A stretch of 64,000 nucleotides of DNA from Aphidius gifuensis (GCF_014905175.1 NC_057789.1:16296876-16360875), one strand, 5' to 3'. Positions 46,381 through 58,791 are shown, counted from the stretch's first letter. Program-made: numbers and translations. The notes: generated from the sequence alone by a model not told the origin.

Positions 46381-46816
46381 AGTATTTGAAATAAATCTGT
46401 CCAATAATCAAATAATACACGAGATAGTGGTTATTCAAGTGCTTGTGCTTGTTATGATCGTGCTTGCCATGATCGAAATAAATTCAAGATCTTGAATGAA
46501 TTTGTTAAGGACAAAAAAATGGAACAGATGATTAAATATTGAATCATTCCATGAAACAACAACAACAGGAGTAAATAATAATTTAATAAATGATGTACCG
46601 AGTGGAAATCAAAATAACAACAACAATATTGATCATATATAAACAGCAGCAATCATAATAGAACAAATACATGGTGGTGGTAGTGGCGGCGATGATGCAC
46701 CATCATGTGTTTGTGGTTAATTCGCTCATAAAAAAGATGTTGAAAAAATCGATCAATATTTGACATTAAATTTTTTTAACATCAAATACTTCGTTTTGTT
46801 TTTTTTTTTTTTTACG

Positions 46817-47529
46817 GAGGCTAGGAGCCATAGGCTCAGCCGCAGTCTTGAATTCATCGGCGAAAAAAAAAAACGCTCATAACTTACGAACTAAGTAACC
46901 GAGAGACTTCGTACCAGGCTCAAAAGAAGTGCATTAAAAAACTCTATCGCCCGCGTAATAGGTTTTTTGCTCTATTGATAATAGTTTTTAATCGAAAAAC
47001 TAAAATGTAAATTTTGAAAAAAATTTTTTTCTTACTTAAAAATTTGTGGTGTCTAAACTTTCCATCAAAGAGTATTTATCACCGGAGGTTTTTTGTTCGT
47101 GAATCGTTTCTGTTTATATTTCATCATTCTTAAATTATTATTTATGTAACTTAAAATATTACATACGTTTTCATGTGAAAATTTTACAAGTTATAAAAAC
47201 GGTGCAATAAATAACTCAACGCGAAATCATAAGAGAGACTTCGTATGAGGCTTATATTATGCGTCTCAAAAAACTCTATCGCCCGCATGATGGATTTTTT
47301 CCCATATCTATGATAGTTTTTGAGAAAAAAAAAAAACCTTCAAAATTAGAAAAAAAATTCGGATATTTAATTTTTTTGCTCGAAAACTGTTATTGAGAGA
47401 AAAAAAAATCCGTAATGCCGTCACTAGATTTTTTTTAGGCGCATAATTTGAGCCTAATACGAATTCCTTATCTTGATTATAACATAAGTTATGGCTCGCC
47501 GAAAAAAAAATAAAAAAAATTTTGTGAGC
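46817..47529. repeat. Dispersed repeat with tcgcccgc blocks
   Basis: ggctaggagccataggctcag at 46817 resembles ggctaagagccat near 29750. Inside, aaaactctatcgcccgc occurs near 46957 and 47272 with similar flanks, about 315 bases apart, and related text is at 29880. It truncates the tail of the plus locus at its poly-T. Confidence 0.6.
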
Positions 47530-48470
47530 CATCTAGACTCGCGGGTTTATTATGTGTAAACATCTTCGGCGTGTTTCTACGAAAAATTCCTACGAATGCG
47601 CAAAGTGGTTAAAAATGGAGTTGAAATATGAAAAAAAAACGGCTATTTATCGGTTATATGTCGTATAGTTATTGAAATAACGATTAATTCTCAAATTTAA
47701 TAATGGCAATCAATAAAGATCGCCGGGGAGAAGAAAATGTTTTTAAAAAATTTCGATATCTCGAATAGTTTTCGAGTTATAATATTTTTTAAAATTTCGA
47801 TTTATCGATTTTTTTTTTTTTATTAATTTAATAATGGAAGTCGATTAAACTCATCAAGAAGAAAAAAAAATCGTATACAATTTTTTGATCGCGCGAATAG
47901 TTTTCGAATTATCGATATCTTTCTAATGTTAATAATAATTGTTTCATAATTGATAATATAATGGAGCTAAGTAAAAAAATATAGCTAAGTAAAAAATATA
48001 GCTAAGTAAAAGAAATAGCTAAGTAAAAAATATATTCAAGTTAAAAATATAGCTGGTAAAATTATGTAGATATTGTGTGTTTGGCTATAAATATATAGCT
48101 AAGTAAAAGATATAGCTGGTAAAATTATGTAGGTATTGTGTGTTTGCCTATAAATATAGCTAAGTAAAAAATATATAGCTAAGTAAAAAAAGTAGCTAAG
48201 TTAAAAATATAGCTGGTAAAATTATGTAGATATTTTGTGTTTGGCTATAAATATATAGCTAAGTAAAAAATAAAGCTAAGTAAAAGATATAGCTGGTAAA
48301 ATTATGTAGGTATTGTGTTTTTGGCTATTAATATAGCTAAGTAAAAAATATTGCTAAGTTAAAAATATAGCTAAGTAAAAAATATATAGCTAAGTAAAAA
48401 ATATAGCTAAGTTAAAAATATAGCTAAGTAAAAAACCTAGCGACCAAGTAAAATAAACTTGGATATATCC
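47530..48470. repeat. Dispersed AGCTA-array repeat, copy 3
   Basis: Starts with gagccatctagactcgcggg (inverse of the 8690 and 36775 ends). It contains a long array of agctaagtaaaaaatat units from about 47960 to 48440, with interspersed agctggtaaaattatgtag. The array gives no coding frame. Confidence 0.75.
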
Positions 48471-49032
48471 ATTATTTTCAAAAAAAAAATATATATTCGT
48501 GCTTAACAATACGCGACAATCAATAATTAGCAGTTTTTTTTTTAAAAAAAACAAAAATTTTGACTTTTTTTTTTTGAAAAAAAAAAAATTGTATACATTT
48601 TAAAAAAAATATCGATAAAATATCGATAAAAAGTAATATATGTAGCTGAAACGTTCAACTGACTAATGTTTATGAAAAAAAAAAAAAATTTCATTGTCTA
48701 TTTACAAGAAGAAGTAAATTGTAAATAAATTTCAGTTATACCTGTTAGAATTTGTATACAATGTCATTTTTAGATTTTTTAAGGTAATAAGTATGTGTTT
48801 TATAGTTGAATTGAAACAAAAAACAAAATGTTATGTTTAAAAATTTACAAAAAAAAAACGAAAAGTAAATTTTAAAACAATTTTGATTATGTCTGTCCAA
48901 ATAGGTATATATTTTAAATTTACTTGAGATTTTTTCCAAATATGAAATAAATTAATTTTGTATTTTCATTGAATACTAGTAGGCCGGACCCCGCGTTGCC
49001 GGGGTAATGCTTATGTCAATATGTTTTATTCT
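48471..49032. other. Non-coding stretch
   Basis: Poly-A/T-rich. A GC-rich hairpin (accccgcgttgccggggt) at about 48980-48997 stands out. No gene supported. Confidence 0.4.
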
Positions 49033-49675
49033 TTTTAGTGTTCCGTAAGACACTTATGTTTGCGCTTTTCTGTGACGTTTTGTTATTTCGAGATTGGCCA
49101 AAAGCAATGGTCATATTTATTCCCAATTTTGGGGCCTCATTAAATTTATTTTTTGCACATGGCCCAATTCCAAATATTGACCGATCGATTCCGGCAATGT
49201 TTTAATCGACGACGCTTCATCTGTAGACTCTACGATATTTTTTTCGAATTTTTCAGTCGTTTATTTTTTTTTTTTTATTCAACGATATGTAGTGTCACAA
49301 ACCGTTTTTTACAATATTTTTTGAACCGCTGAACCGAATTAGTCAATGTTAAAACAAATTTAGGTTTTTTTTTTTCCAAAAACGGACATGATATTTTTTT
49401 TACTTTTTGGGCCTTATTATATTTAATATGCCCATTTTTGGACATGGCCCAATTCCAAATATTGACCAATTAATTCCGGCAATGTTTTAATCGACGACGC
49501 TTCATCTGTAGACTCTATGATATTTTTTTCAAATTTTTCGGTCGTTTATTTTTTTTTTTATTCAACGATATGTAGTGTCACAAACTTTTTTTTTTTATAA
49601 TATTTTCGTAAACAGCAAGAAAAAAAATAAAAAATCCTACCGAACACTTAGGGTGCACCTTGGGGAACTTGACTA
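49033..49675. mobile_element. GTGTTCCGTA element, copy 2
   Basis: Begins agtgttccgtaagacactta and ends gggtgcaccttggggaactt, as in 31317-32070. It carries the same tandem blocks (cgcttcatctgtagactcta near 49213 and 49498). Confidence 0.7.
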
Positions 49676-50430
49676 TCTTTTTTTTTTTTATTATCGTTAT
49701 TTTTCTTCTTAGCAACAGAAACACAAATAATTAAACGAAAAAAACATTTTATACGTATACATGTATAAAGTATACAAATATATATACAAATATATATAAT
49801 ATACATATAGAATACATACAAATATTATATTGTATTGTGAGGTGTGGATTCCTCACTTTACTTATTTTATAATTTAATTTAATTTCAAACAATAATTTAA
49901 AAGATAGACGCGAAATTTATATTTAATATTGATAATGATGAAACAATTTATTTAATAATGAGACTATTTAATAAAACAATTTAACAAGACACAATATATA
50001 TATTACTGGTTGTAAGGTGGCATAGCCACATCACCAATACAAATTTATAAGTATAGTTCCGACGCACCGTTTGGCTTGGTGGCCGGACTAGAAGCGAAGA
50101 GAGCGGAGTCTCAAGCAACAAAACGGAGTGAGGGTTCTTGTACCCACACATAGATACATGGCTAAAACACCTCACTGACTATGTCACATGACATGTCAGT
50201 GTGGTGGGAGACATCAAATATTCTATCTCAATACAGTATAATAAAATACAGGTAAGTTTCAAATATTAATACCGTTGGGGCTGGTTACGGTTATGGTTAG
50301 AAATATATTAATCCCATATCGATTAGGCTATTGAAAATAAAAAAGTCAAAAATTCCTAGACAAATACAATTGGACAGTTTTTTCGAATTTTTAATGTATT
50401 TTTACCACTTAGTATAATATAAAAATATAT
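49676..50430. other. Non-coding stretch
   Basis: AT-rich with a (TA)-type tract near 49770-49830. A plus- or minus-strand exon could not be supported. Confidence 0.4.
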
Positions 50431-50799
50431 TTAAAGACTCGTTATCACTTGGTGGATCCACCAGATTTCAGGTGGTTTTTCAACTTTTTCTTCTATATTT
50501 CGATTTGAAAAATAAACACGTTGACCATATTCGAGATGAACGTTTAAATGTTGAATATTTGGATATCGATCATGTATTTTGAAACCTAGTATCAGCCAAA
50601 CTGCCTCATTGCTACTTATATATCTTCCTGATTGATATTCGTTAATTTCATTATTATTTTTATTTTCTATTGAATAAATAGCTTGATCACTCCCTTTGTG
50701 TATATAATGTGAATGAGTCGTATTTAACGTGCTACACTTCTTTTTCATGAAGAAGTTTTTAACACGGTGTGCCTCACGTCTTGCTTTCTGTATTTCCAA
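50431..50799 (-). pseudogene. Helitron Rep/helicase polyprotein fragment
   Basis: The minus-strand frame contains YIHKGSDQAIYSIENKNNNE, then YQSGRYISSNEAVWLILGFK and HLNVHLEYGQRVYF. The string GRY-x-S-x-NEAVW-x-I-x-x-F-x-IH-x-RYP ... HL-x-VHLE-x-GQRVYF is a hallmark of animal Helitron proteins, in the region between the Rep endonuclease and the PIF1-type helicase that drive rolling-circle transposition. Only about 90 residues remain of a protein usually well over 1,000 long. The catalytic parts are missing and no Helitron termini were identified. A short acidic coding-like trace on the same strand (EDDDEPREDVQTLTLDTIHK near 51190) may be unrelated. Confidence 0.75.
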
Positions 50800-50934
50800 C
50801 CGTCAACTCCTTACAACTCATTTTGCGACAGTCATGGATGTCGACTTTCGTAATGCGTTCAAACTGTATCCGATTTCTATTATAGCCCAGGGAAACCATG
50901 AAAAACCTGGGCAGTACAGCCGGCTTGCGCCTAT

Positions 50935-51020
50935 CATTCGATACATGGCGTTGGTGGTCGGGTTCGAACCCGTGACCTCCCTGTCACAAAGCTCGAACCT
51001 TAACCGCAGTGCCATATTGT
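50935..51020 (-). other. tRNA-like Pol III module
   Basis: Minus strand: ATGGCACTGCGGTTAAGG as a box-A-like start and GGGTTCGAACCC as box B. It overlaps spurious open frames on both strands. The acceptor stem is not convincing. Confidence 0.45.
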
Positions 51021-51464
51021 TGGCTACCTTTGTGTATATATTTTAATATATACTTTACCGCAACTACTGAACTACATGACTATAATTGAAAGCTTTAATT
51101 TCGAATTTTTTTTTCATTTTAGAATGTCTTCGTTGTGTACGTTCACTTTTCTGTTTATGAATTGTATCTAACGTTAATGTTTGTACATCTTCTCGTGGTT
51201 CATCATCATCTTCTCGAATTCAATCATGTGGATCTTTGAATCTTTTTAATCTTTTTCCTAATAATGTTTTTCTTCCAATATGTCAGTTATAAGAGATAAT
51301 TTTATGCAATTCAAATGATTGTCTTTTTTTTGAAACATACAGCTTACTTCAAATAAGAATAAAATTATTAAATCAATAAAAATTTTCTAGAAAAAATATT
51401 TTCCAATAGATGTAATTATTCTAATATCCAATTCACCTTTTTTTGAACTTGGAACATCAGGGAA

Positions 51465-52760
51465 TATGTTTAAATTTTTATTATCATAGATTCTGAACAT
51501 CAAGGGAAAATCATTTATTATGTTCATATTTCCAAATAAACCTAAATGTACGTAACTCGAAATATAGTTGTAACCCTTACATTATAAAAATAACGATTGT
51601 CATCGGTAATTATAAGAGAGATCATATTTTCCAATAAACCAAAGTAATCAGGTTTTTTTAAACAACCTTAGTACATCAGGAAATATTTCCAATTTTTTAT
51701 TATCGTAAATTCTGAACATCAACGAAAAAAGATTTATTATGTTCATATTGCCAAATAGACCTAAATGTACGTTATTCACAAAATAGTTGGAATTGTTCTC
51801 ATTATAAAAATAACGTTTGTCATCGGTAATTATAAGAGAGTCAAAATATGACAATTCGATAACCTCAAATGAAATCTCAAAAATTGCGTAAAATCTGAAC
51901 GTCAAGGAAAAAACATTTATTATGTTCATATTTCCAAATAGACCTAAATGTATATAACCCGAAAAATAATTGTAACTGTCTCATTATAAAAATATCGATT
52001 GTCATCGGTAATTATAAGAAAGAAAAAATATGTCAACTTAATAACCTCCATTAAAATGTTGGAATTTTTCAAAATTTTTTGTAAATCGAAAAATATTCTA
52101 TTCATCTTATCAACAGCGATCATATTTTCCAGTAAACCAAAGTATTCAGCTTTTTTTTAACACTCTTAGTACATCAGGAAATATTTTCAATTTTTTATTA
52201 TCGTAAATTCTGAACATCAACGAAAAAAAATTTATTATGTTCATATTTCAAAATAGACCTGAATGTAAGTTACTCGAAAAAAAGTTAAAACTTTCTTCTT
52301 GACTGAAAAATAAAATTGTCATCGGTAATTATAAGAAAGGGGAAATATGTTGCTAACGTTAATTTATGTTCGGGTGTTCCATTATAATTTGTTTTGAATA
52401 AATTTTAATTTCAACGTTCAATTGTTTTTTGTTTTTTTTTTCTCTTTGAATTTTTTTTGTTTTTTTTTTTTAATGTCGTTGATTTTCGTTGCCAAGGAAA
52501 GTTTATAAATTAAGAAAGATTAGGATACATAATTGACGTTTTATACACATCATGAATCGCCAAATTTTCAAAGTTTGTTTTTTATAATATTTTTATTATT
52601 GTTTTTAACATTTATTAATAATTTCTTTCCTTTAAATTAGACATGTTGCGATACGACTTTCAATAATAGATATATTTTATTTAAATTCGATCAAAACTTG
52701 AATCTACTCATTTTGAAAAAAATTCATTATGTTCATATTTCCAAATAGACCTGAATGTAA
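51465..52760. repeat. Degenerate repeat array
   Basis: ttattatgttcatatt with a caaatagacctaaatgta-like follower recurs near 51514, 51733, 51917, 52231 and 52725. gtcatcggtaattataag recurs near 51600, 51818, 51997 and 52319. Spacing is uneven (about 180-500 bp), so it is an old or rearranged satellite-like array. Confidence 0.75.
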
Positions 52761-52964
52761 GTAATTTGAAATATACTTTCAGCTTTCAATTGTTTTTTTT
52801 TATAATGTTGTTGATTTTATGTTGCCAAGCAAGATTTGTGATTCAAGAAAAGTTAAGATACATAATTGGTATACACAATTGAAAATAAATAAATAAATAA
52901 AATAAATAAATGGTAAATTATTTTCAAAGAATTTATAGTTTAATTTTATTCTTGGATATTTCCG

Positions 52965-53346
52965 GATTTCTCATGACTTCTCCGGATTTTCTCCGAATAT
53001 CTCCGGATTATCTCCGGATTTCGCCGGATTTTCTGCGCAATTGAGACTTCCGAAGATATTATTCCGGAGTTTTTTCGGGTTTTCTCCGGATTTTTTCAGA
53101 AAAAATTTCTTTTTTATTTTTCGTATGTAAACTCTTATTTCTACTTTTTCTTATTAATTTTTTCATTTTTTTGTGTTTGTTTTTTTAAGTCAAAATTCCG
53201 GAAAGAATCCGGAGATATTATAGAAATAGTCTGGAGATTACTCCGTAAATATCTCCGGAAGTCTCAATTACGTAGAAAATCCAGAGAAATCCGGATTGAG
53301 TCCGGAAAAATCCAGAAAAATCTGGAGAGATTATTTCTACCAGGGT
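52965..53346. mobile_element. CCGGA-rich palindromic MITE, copy 2
   Basis: Same family as 42433-42774: gcgcaattgagacttccgaag on the left pairs with tccggaagtctcaattacg on the right, and the right end is tttctaccaggg. The left terminus is altered. Confidence 0.7.
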
Positions 53347-53689
53347 ACGTAATGATTTTGTTTGATTCATATGTGAAAAAGGGAATTTGAACATGTCATT
53401 ATCCGAACATGTAATTGTATGTTCTTTCTGTCAATCTATGATCCCTAATATTGACATTAAACAACTTAAATAAGATTTTGAATTTACAAAGAGATCATTC
53501 GAATAATTGTAATTCAGAACCTTTCTTCACTCATTCTGCATATCACCGCATTATTAGATATTTGGATTATATTTGCCAAACTTGTCTTACATCTCTATCA
53601 ATTATCGATGCATAATAAATAAAACTTTATACTGGTTGATTTATTACACAATCAATTTAATTTAAGTATTAATTATACGTCCGATCTGA

Positions 53690-54130
53690 TAAAAAAAAAC
53701 CCCAGGAGTTGATTCTACATCCTGGTGAACCGAAAACCAACATTATAAAATAATGCAATATTTCTAATTTTAATTCTCGATAAAATATACTGTTTAATCG
53801 AAAAAAAACCCAGGAGATGATGAAAGAATCGAATCTCTACATCGTGGTGAACCGAAAACCAACATTATAAAATAATACAATATTATTCTAAATTGAGTTC
53901 TCGATAAAATATACTGTTTAATCAAAAAAAACCCAGGAGATGATGATAAAATTCAATTTCCACATCCTGGGAAACCGGAAGCCAGCAATACAAACCAATG
54001 TAATATTTTTAATATCCCCTTTTTGGAAAAATATAAGTTTTAGTTAAAATAATATTAACATAATAAGAAAAATCTCGAAGAAAAATAGAAAAATCATTTT
54101 GACCTCCTGGTGATCGTAAAAAGTAACCTG
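53690..54130. repeat. ~120-bp tandem repeat, three copies and a trace
   Basis: aaacccaggag recurs near 53698, 53810 and 53931, each followed by cacatcctggtgaaccg-like and aaaccaacattataaaataa-like text. A fourth, faded copy (cctcctggtgatcg) lies near 54101. Confidence 0.8.
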
Positions 54131-54334
54131 GGTGATATTTTCGTTGACTCAAACCCTCCTGAGCTCAAACTGAATATCTAAGTTAAATTTCATGTAAATC
54201 GGACCGATGGTTTGCGTAAAACTGCGTTTCCAAGGATCCGGCCATGTCTTTTTATTGTATAGAATATATTTTTTTCACTTATACATGACATATGTCAGAT
54301 ATCTCCTAATTCATTAATATTCAAAATTGCCTCA

Positions 54335-54530
54335 TGGTAACAGTTACCGACCGCTGGATAACCTATTATACTATACATAATCTACCATTGCGCTTATTAT
54401 AGTAATGGAGTCAGGCTAACATCCGTCACAGGATATGACGATCTTTTTTTGGTTTTTTCATTTCACTCCTACTGTCACCCGCGCCTAAAGATGTTTACAC
54501 ATCAAAAAACCGACCAAAAAATGTCATTAT
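54335..54530. repeat. Inverted match to 33380-33550
   Basis: atggtaacagttaccgacc, cacccgcgcctaaagatg and tttacacatc match the complement of the 33.4-kb copy. Confidence 0.6.
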
Positions 54531-54537
54531 AGAGTTA

Positions 54538-55220
54538 ACTGAGAGAAAGTTTAACTAAGAATTACAAACGTAAAAGAAAAAATTACAAAATAAATAGTAA
54601 AAACTGCGTTCCCCCGTCATTTATAAGAATTATTCATATATTGATAGATAATTTTTACAATAAAATTATGTAAAAAATCTGGCCATTGACTATATACAAT
54701 ACTAAGCCATAAAATTTACACAATTTTATTGTAATTTCTGTTTAAAAAAATGACTAAATCCACGACACTCACAAGTAAATTTTAGCAGGCTGAGAATTCA
54801 CCCACTACCGGTTTTAGAATTAACTAAATTTTATTATAAATTTTATTTAAAAGTTGGACATTTTTTGTGTTAAGTTCGGCAGTTTGTGCTAGATTCACGG
54901 AGAATAGCAATCAATTCCCGGCAAAATTTTTTCTTTTGTGTTTACACGCTCAAAACTCGAAAACTGATTGTTAAATAGAAAAAAGTTATTCTTGATAAAG
55001 TGTTTAGAAATAAATAACCAATATTAAACCTCGCTTAACCCCATACCTAGCTTCAACAGATAAGGCTGTAGAAATGCTTAAAATTACATGACAGTTCAAT
55101 CATTTGTTCAATCGGTCGGCCATCTTTGTGTTATTTCGCCCCACAAACAGAATTTTTACAAAGCTATATAGTAAAAAATATTTAAGTTTATGCTAACTTT
55201 TATATGTCTATATGATAATT
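54538..55220. mobile_element. TA-type CACTGAGAG element, partial inverted copy
   Basis: Starts actgagagaaagtttaacta and follows the complement of 34135-35223 through ggccattgactatataca and gttcggcagtttgtgctaga. It is truncated before the second terminal repeat. Confidence 0.75.
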
Positions 55221-55232
55221 TTTATTATATAT

Positions 55233-57360
55233 ATCAAGAGGCACAGTAGTGCCTCGCGTCAAGTATGAGAAAAAAAAAAAAGTGGGAGAAACGAGATTTA
55301 ACTACCGTGCCTATATATTATCGACACAAAGCTAACCCTAACCCTCCAATTCCTCGGGAAATTATTTTGAAATATGATTGTTCAGATAAATATATTATGT
55401 CTTCTGATCATTTTATTAAATCAATATCACACTTTTTTATAAAAAAAAAAAAACAGATTTTTTAGAAGTATACTTTTCTTTTAAACTTCAAAATCATTTT
55501 CAGAAATTGCGCTTTTCTTGAAATTCTTATAAAACCTTACCGCACTCTGACAAACATTATAAAACCAAAATCAGATCAAAGCATTATGGCTGCCAAGTCC
55601 AGAGCAATTCACAACCTTATAAAATAAAAATTGAGCAATAATAGTAGAATGGTGTGAAAGAACCTTTATTTATATCATATACAGTATTCAATATCGCATC
55701 GTTGGTGCTACAGTATTCAATATCGCAGAGATGGTGCGCGCGCCATATGCCGTTGGGATATAGGCGCGAATTCTACTCATCAGGAGTGCTAATGTGTGCT
55801 AATATACAACATACACATGCTTACTGATAAACGTAACCTTTTGTTTATACATCCTTTTGTCTTTATCGTGCCCTTGTTTCTTGTGCCTTTTGGAATATAT
55901 TATTCGATTGATGTGAAAAATATTAGATAATTATATATTTATTTGGTGTAAATTGGATAACAACTGTCAAGGTAATAATATATTATACTATATAGTAAAT
56001 AATACAATTTTAATATCAAGAGGCACGGTAGTGCCTCGCGTCAAGTATGAGAAAAAAAAAAAATGAGAGAAACGAGATTAACTACCGTGCCTATATATTA
56101 TCGGCATAGAGCTAACCTTAACCCTTCAATTCCTCGGGAAATTATTTTAAAATATGATTGATCAGATAAATATATTATGTCTTCTGATCATTTTATTAAA
56201 TATCACACTTTTTTTAAAAAAAAAAAACAGAATTTTTAGATGTATACTTTTTTTTAAACTTCAAAATCAATTTCAGAAATTGCGTTTTTCTTGATATTAT
56301 CTTAAAAACTCAGGGCACTATGACAAACATTAAAAACCAAAATTAAATCAAAGCATTATGGCTTCTAAGTCCAGAGCAATTCGACAACCTTATAAAATAA
56401 AATTGAGCAATAATAGTAGAATGGTGTGAGAGAACCTTTATTTATATCAGTACAGTACAGTATTCAATATCGCAGCGATGGTGCGCGCGCCATATGCCGT
56501 TGGGATATGGGCGTGAATCCTGCTTATCAGGTGTGCTAATGTACTAATATACAACATACACATGCTTGCTGATAAACGTAACCTTTTGTTTATAGATCCT
56601 TTTGTCTTTATCGTGCCTTTGTTTCTTGTGCCTTTTGGAATATATTATTTGATTGATGTGAAAAATATTCTGTCTTCTGATCATCTTATAAATTAATTGA
56701 ATCTTTTTAATAAAAATAAAAACAGATTTTTGAGATGTATACCTTTTTTTTAAACTTTAAAATCATTTTTAGAAATTGCGTTTTTCTTACCACAGTATCC
56801 AATATCGCATCGATGGCGCAAATTAACTAATGATACTTTAAGCTATGTTCCCAAGTCACATGTTATTGTTTATTTTTTTTTCCATTAAGTTTAATGAGTT
56901 TTTATTTTTACATCATGTGTAAACAAAAATATAAAATATTTTTATTTACGAAAGGATTTATTTTCGATTATCTAAATCAGCTGCCAGAAGCATCGGTCTA
57001 TAGAACAAGAAAGCTAACATATTTAGATGGTGTGAAAAAACCTTTGTATATGTCAGTATAATATTCAATATCGCATCGATGGCGCGAATCAAATAATGAT
57101 ACTTCAACCTATGTTCCCAAGTCTCATGTTGTTATTGTTTATTTTTCTCTCCGTCAAGTTTAATGAGTTTTTTTTTTTACAGGATATGTAAATAGAAATA
57201 TAAAATATTTTTATTTACGAAATTATTTACGAAAGGATTTATTTTTCAATATCAAAATCAGCTGCTAAAAGCATCTGTCTATAGAGCAAAAAAACTAACA
57301 TATTTAGATGGTGTAAAAAATCCTTTATATATGTCAGTATAGTATTTAATATTAGACTTT
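55233..57360. repeat. ~780-bp direct repeat, two copies plus fragments
   Basis: The short hairpin aggcac(a/g)gtagtgcct starts copies at 55233 and 56015. Both contain cctatatattatcg, gtccagagcaattc, attcaatatcgcag and gatggtgcgcgcgccatatg. Shorter fragments with cagtattcaatatcgca text follow near 56790, 57060 and 57345, and another is at 60885. An open frame at 55265-55465 is lysine-rich and unrecognised. Confidence 0.8.
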
Positions 57361-57500
57361 CACACTAATGCAGATCTACTGAAATTTAGTAGTCGTTCAC
57401 TTTCAACATAAATGTATGCGCAGTCACAACCTTGCAACTTTATTATAGTAGTTTCATATAAAAAAGACAAGAATAGAGCGTGATGAGTGTGATGTATATT

Positions 57501-57842
57501 TCAAAAAAATGAATTGACGCATAAAAGGACGTCGGAGGTAACTTGATGAAACTTAGAAAAAATAAGAAGCCTCGTGGTCTAGTGGTCAAGGCGTTTGCCC
57601 GGAAAGCAAAAGACCCGGGTTCGATTCCCGGCGGGAACACTTCGATATTTTTTCTAAGTTTTTGGTTTTTTTCAAAAAAATGAATTGACGCATAGAAGGA
57701 CGTCGGAGGTAACTTGATGAAACTTAGAAAAAATAAGAAGCCTCGTGGTCTAGTGGTCAAGGCGTTTGCCCGGAAAGCAAAAGACCCGGGTTCGATTCCA
57801 GGCGGGGGAACTTCGATATTTTTTCTAAGTTTCTGGTTTTTT
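57501..57842 (+). repeat. 171-bp tandem duplication of a tRNA-like SINE unit
   Basis: tcaaaaaaatgaattgacgc occurs at 57501 and 57672. Each unit includes the box-A TGGTCTAGTGG and box-B GGTTCGATTCC of a tRNA-like core (57569-57639 and 57740-57810), followed by cttcgatattttttctaag. The minus-strand frame gives PPGIEPGSFAFRANALTTRP twice; this peptide is a well-known artefact of translating tRNA-like repeats, not a protein. A diverged copy of the unit lies inverted at 63152-63235. Confidence 0.8.
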
Positions 57843-57861
57843 TCAAATTGATTTTTCAAAT

Positions 57862-58764
57862 GATTTATATTTTTTCTAAAATATTTTAAACAACGATTTA
57901 ATCCATGTACTTTTAATAGCTTTTTACAAACTCGAATATTCCCACACATGGTCAACTCATGCATAGATTTTTGAGTAAAAATCACGTAACAAATAAAACC
58001 ATAAACTCAAGTTTCTCTTTGGTACTATTATAACATATTTTTTAAAACATTATTTGTCAAGAATTAGAGAAAATCTCACATCTGTCAAACAGCTGCACTA
58101 ACGTATTTTCGATACACAGAATGATCGTAAAATCGACAATAAAAAAGTAAATTTATAACTTTTTAAAATAAACTAAATTCATGAAAACGTCTTGGACTTT
58201 CCGGTCGTAAAATCTATATTTTTTGTTTACATATGGTATTTTTTATGTCACCCTTTGGACCACACAAGGTCCAATTTTATGTCTAAAAATCCCACCACCT
58301 ACACCTAGTTTTTTACCCTCTCTTGAACTAATTTTTGACCAATTAAAACTAATTTTTTAACTAAGTACACACCCATTTTTTGGACTTAACAATTTTCAAC
58401 AAACTGAGAAATCAGTTGCTCTTCAACACTCGTTTACGTAACATCTCTAATTAATATTGATTCGCGTACAACGGGATTTCTTTATACTTACAATATAAAA
58501 TAGTAGTGTCTGTCCATGACAACACTTTTTTAGAGTCAACTCAATATACAATATACAATACAATTAATTATAATTTTAGTGAAATAATAAAGTGAATATA
58601 TTAATAGAATTTAAGCCACAGTGTTTGGATTTATTTAAAGTGTTATTCCTATTATTTCAATTTACAACCTATCCTCCACATCCTTTGATAGCCCTGTATC
58701 AAACTCAAGGCCTTACAACCCTTGTGAAATTATCGTGGTATATTTGGATACGTGGTGCGATACA
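57862..58764 (+). mobile_element. LTR copy 3, 5'-truncated
   Basis: Matches 19351-20377 and 26807-28130 from ttctaaaatattttaaac to the common end GGTGCGATACA. The TGTTCCGGG start is missing because the SINE tandem duplication directly precedes it. An open frame at 58592-58819 lies mostly in LTR sequence and is not a gene. Confidence 0.8.
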
Positions 58765-58791
58765 GTACCCTTTGTTATTTTATTTTTTGGT

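Larger units (their letters stand above)
45010..46815 (+). repeat. Inverted-duplicated three-unit locus, plus copy
   Basis: Uninterrupted version of the locus at 17.9-24.4 kb. A leader has gaatgggcagt near 45073 and a strong donor-like AAG|GTAAGTAATT near 45127, followed by tttttag|ttcatg-like acceptor text near 45225. Three units start near 45360, 45730 and 46070. The tail reads GYSSACACYDRACHDRNKFK, then runs of Asn and Thr codons, then GGGSGGDDAPSCVCG with stop near 46718. The tail is cysteine-bearing and low in complexity. Several frames carry shifts, so I treat it as a decayed or rapidly changing gene of unknown function. Confidence 0.6.

Noticed and set aside
50729..51046. 105-codon plus-strand ORF with GFEPVTSLSQSSNLN
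   Set aside because: Translation of the antisense strand of a tRNA-like module and of the Helitron remnant.
57569..57810. Two tRNA genes
   Set aside because: A and B boxes fit, but the acceptor halves (gcctcgt and cgggaac) do not pair and two copies sit in 171-bp tandem units, so they are SINE heads.
57443..57985. 180-codon minus-strand ORF with two copies of PPGIEPGSFAFRANALTTRP
   Set aside because: Translation of a tandem tRNA-like SINE unit; this peptide type is a recurrent annotation artefact.
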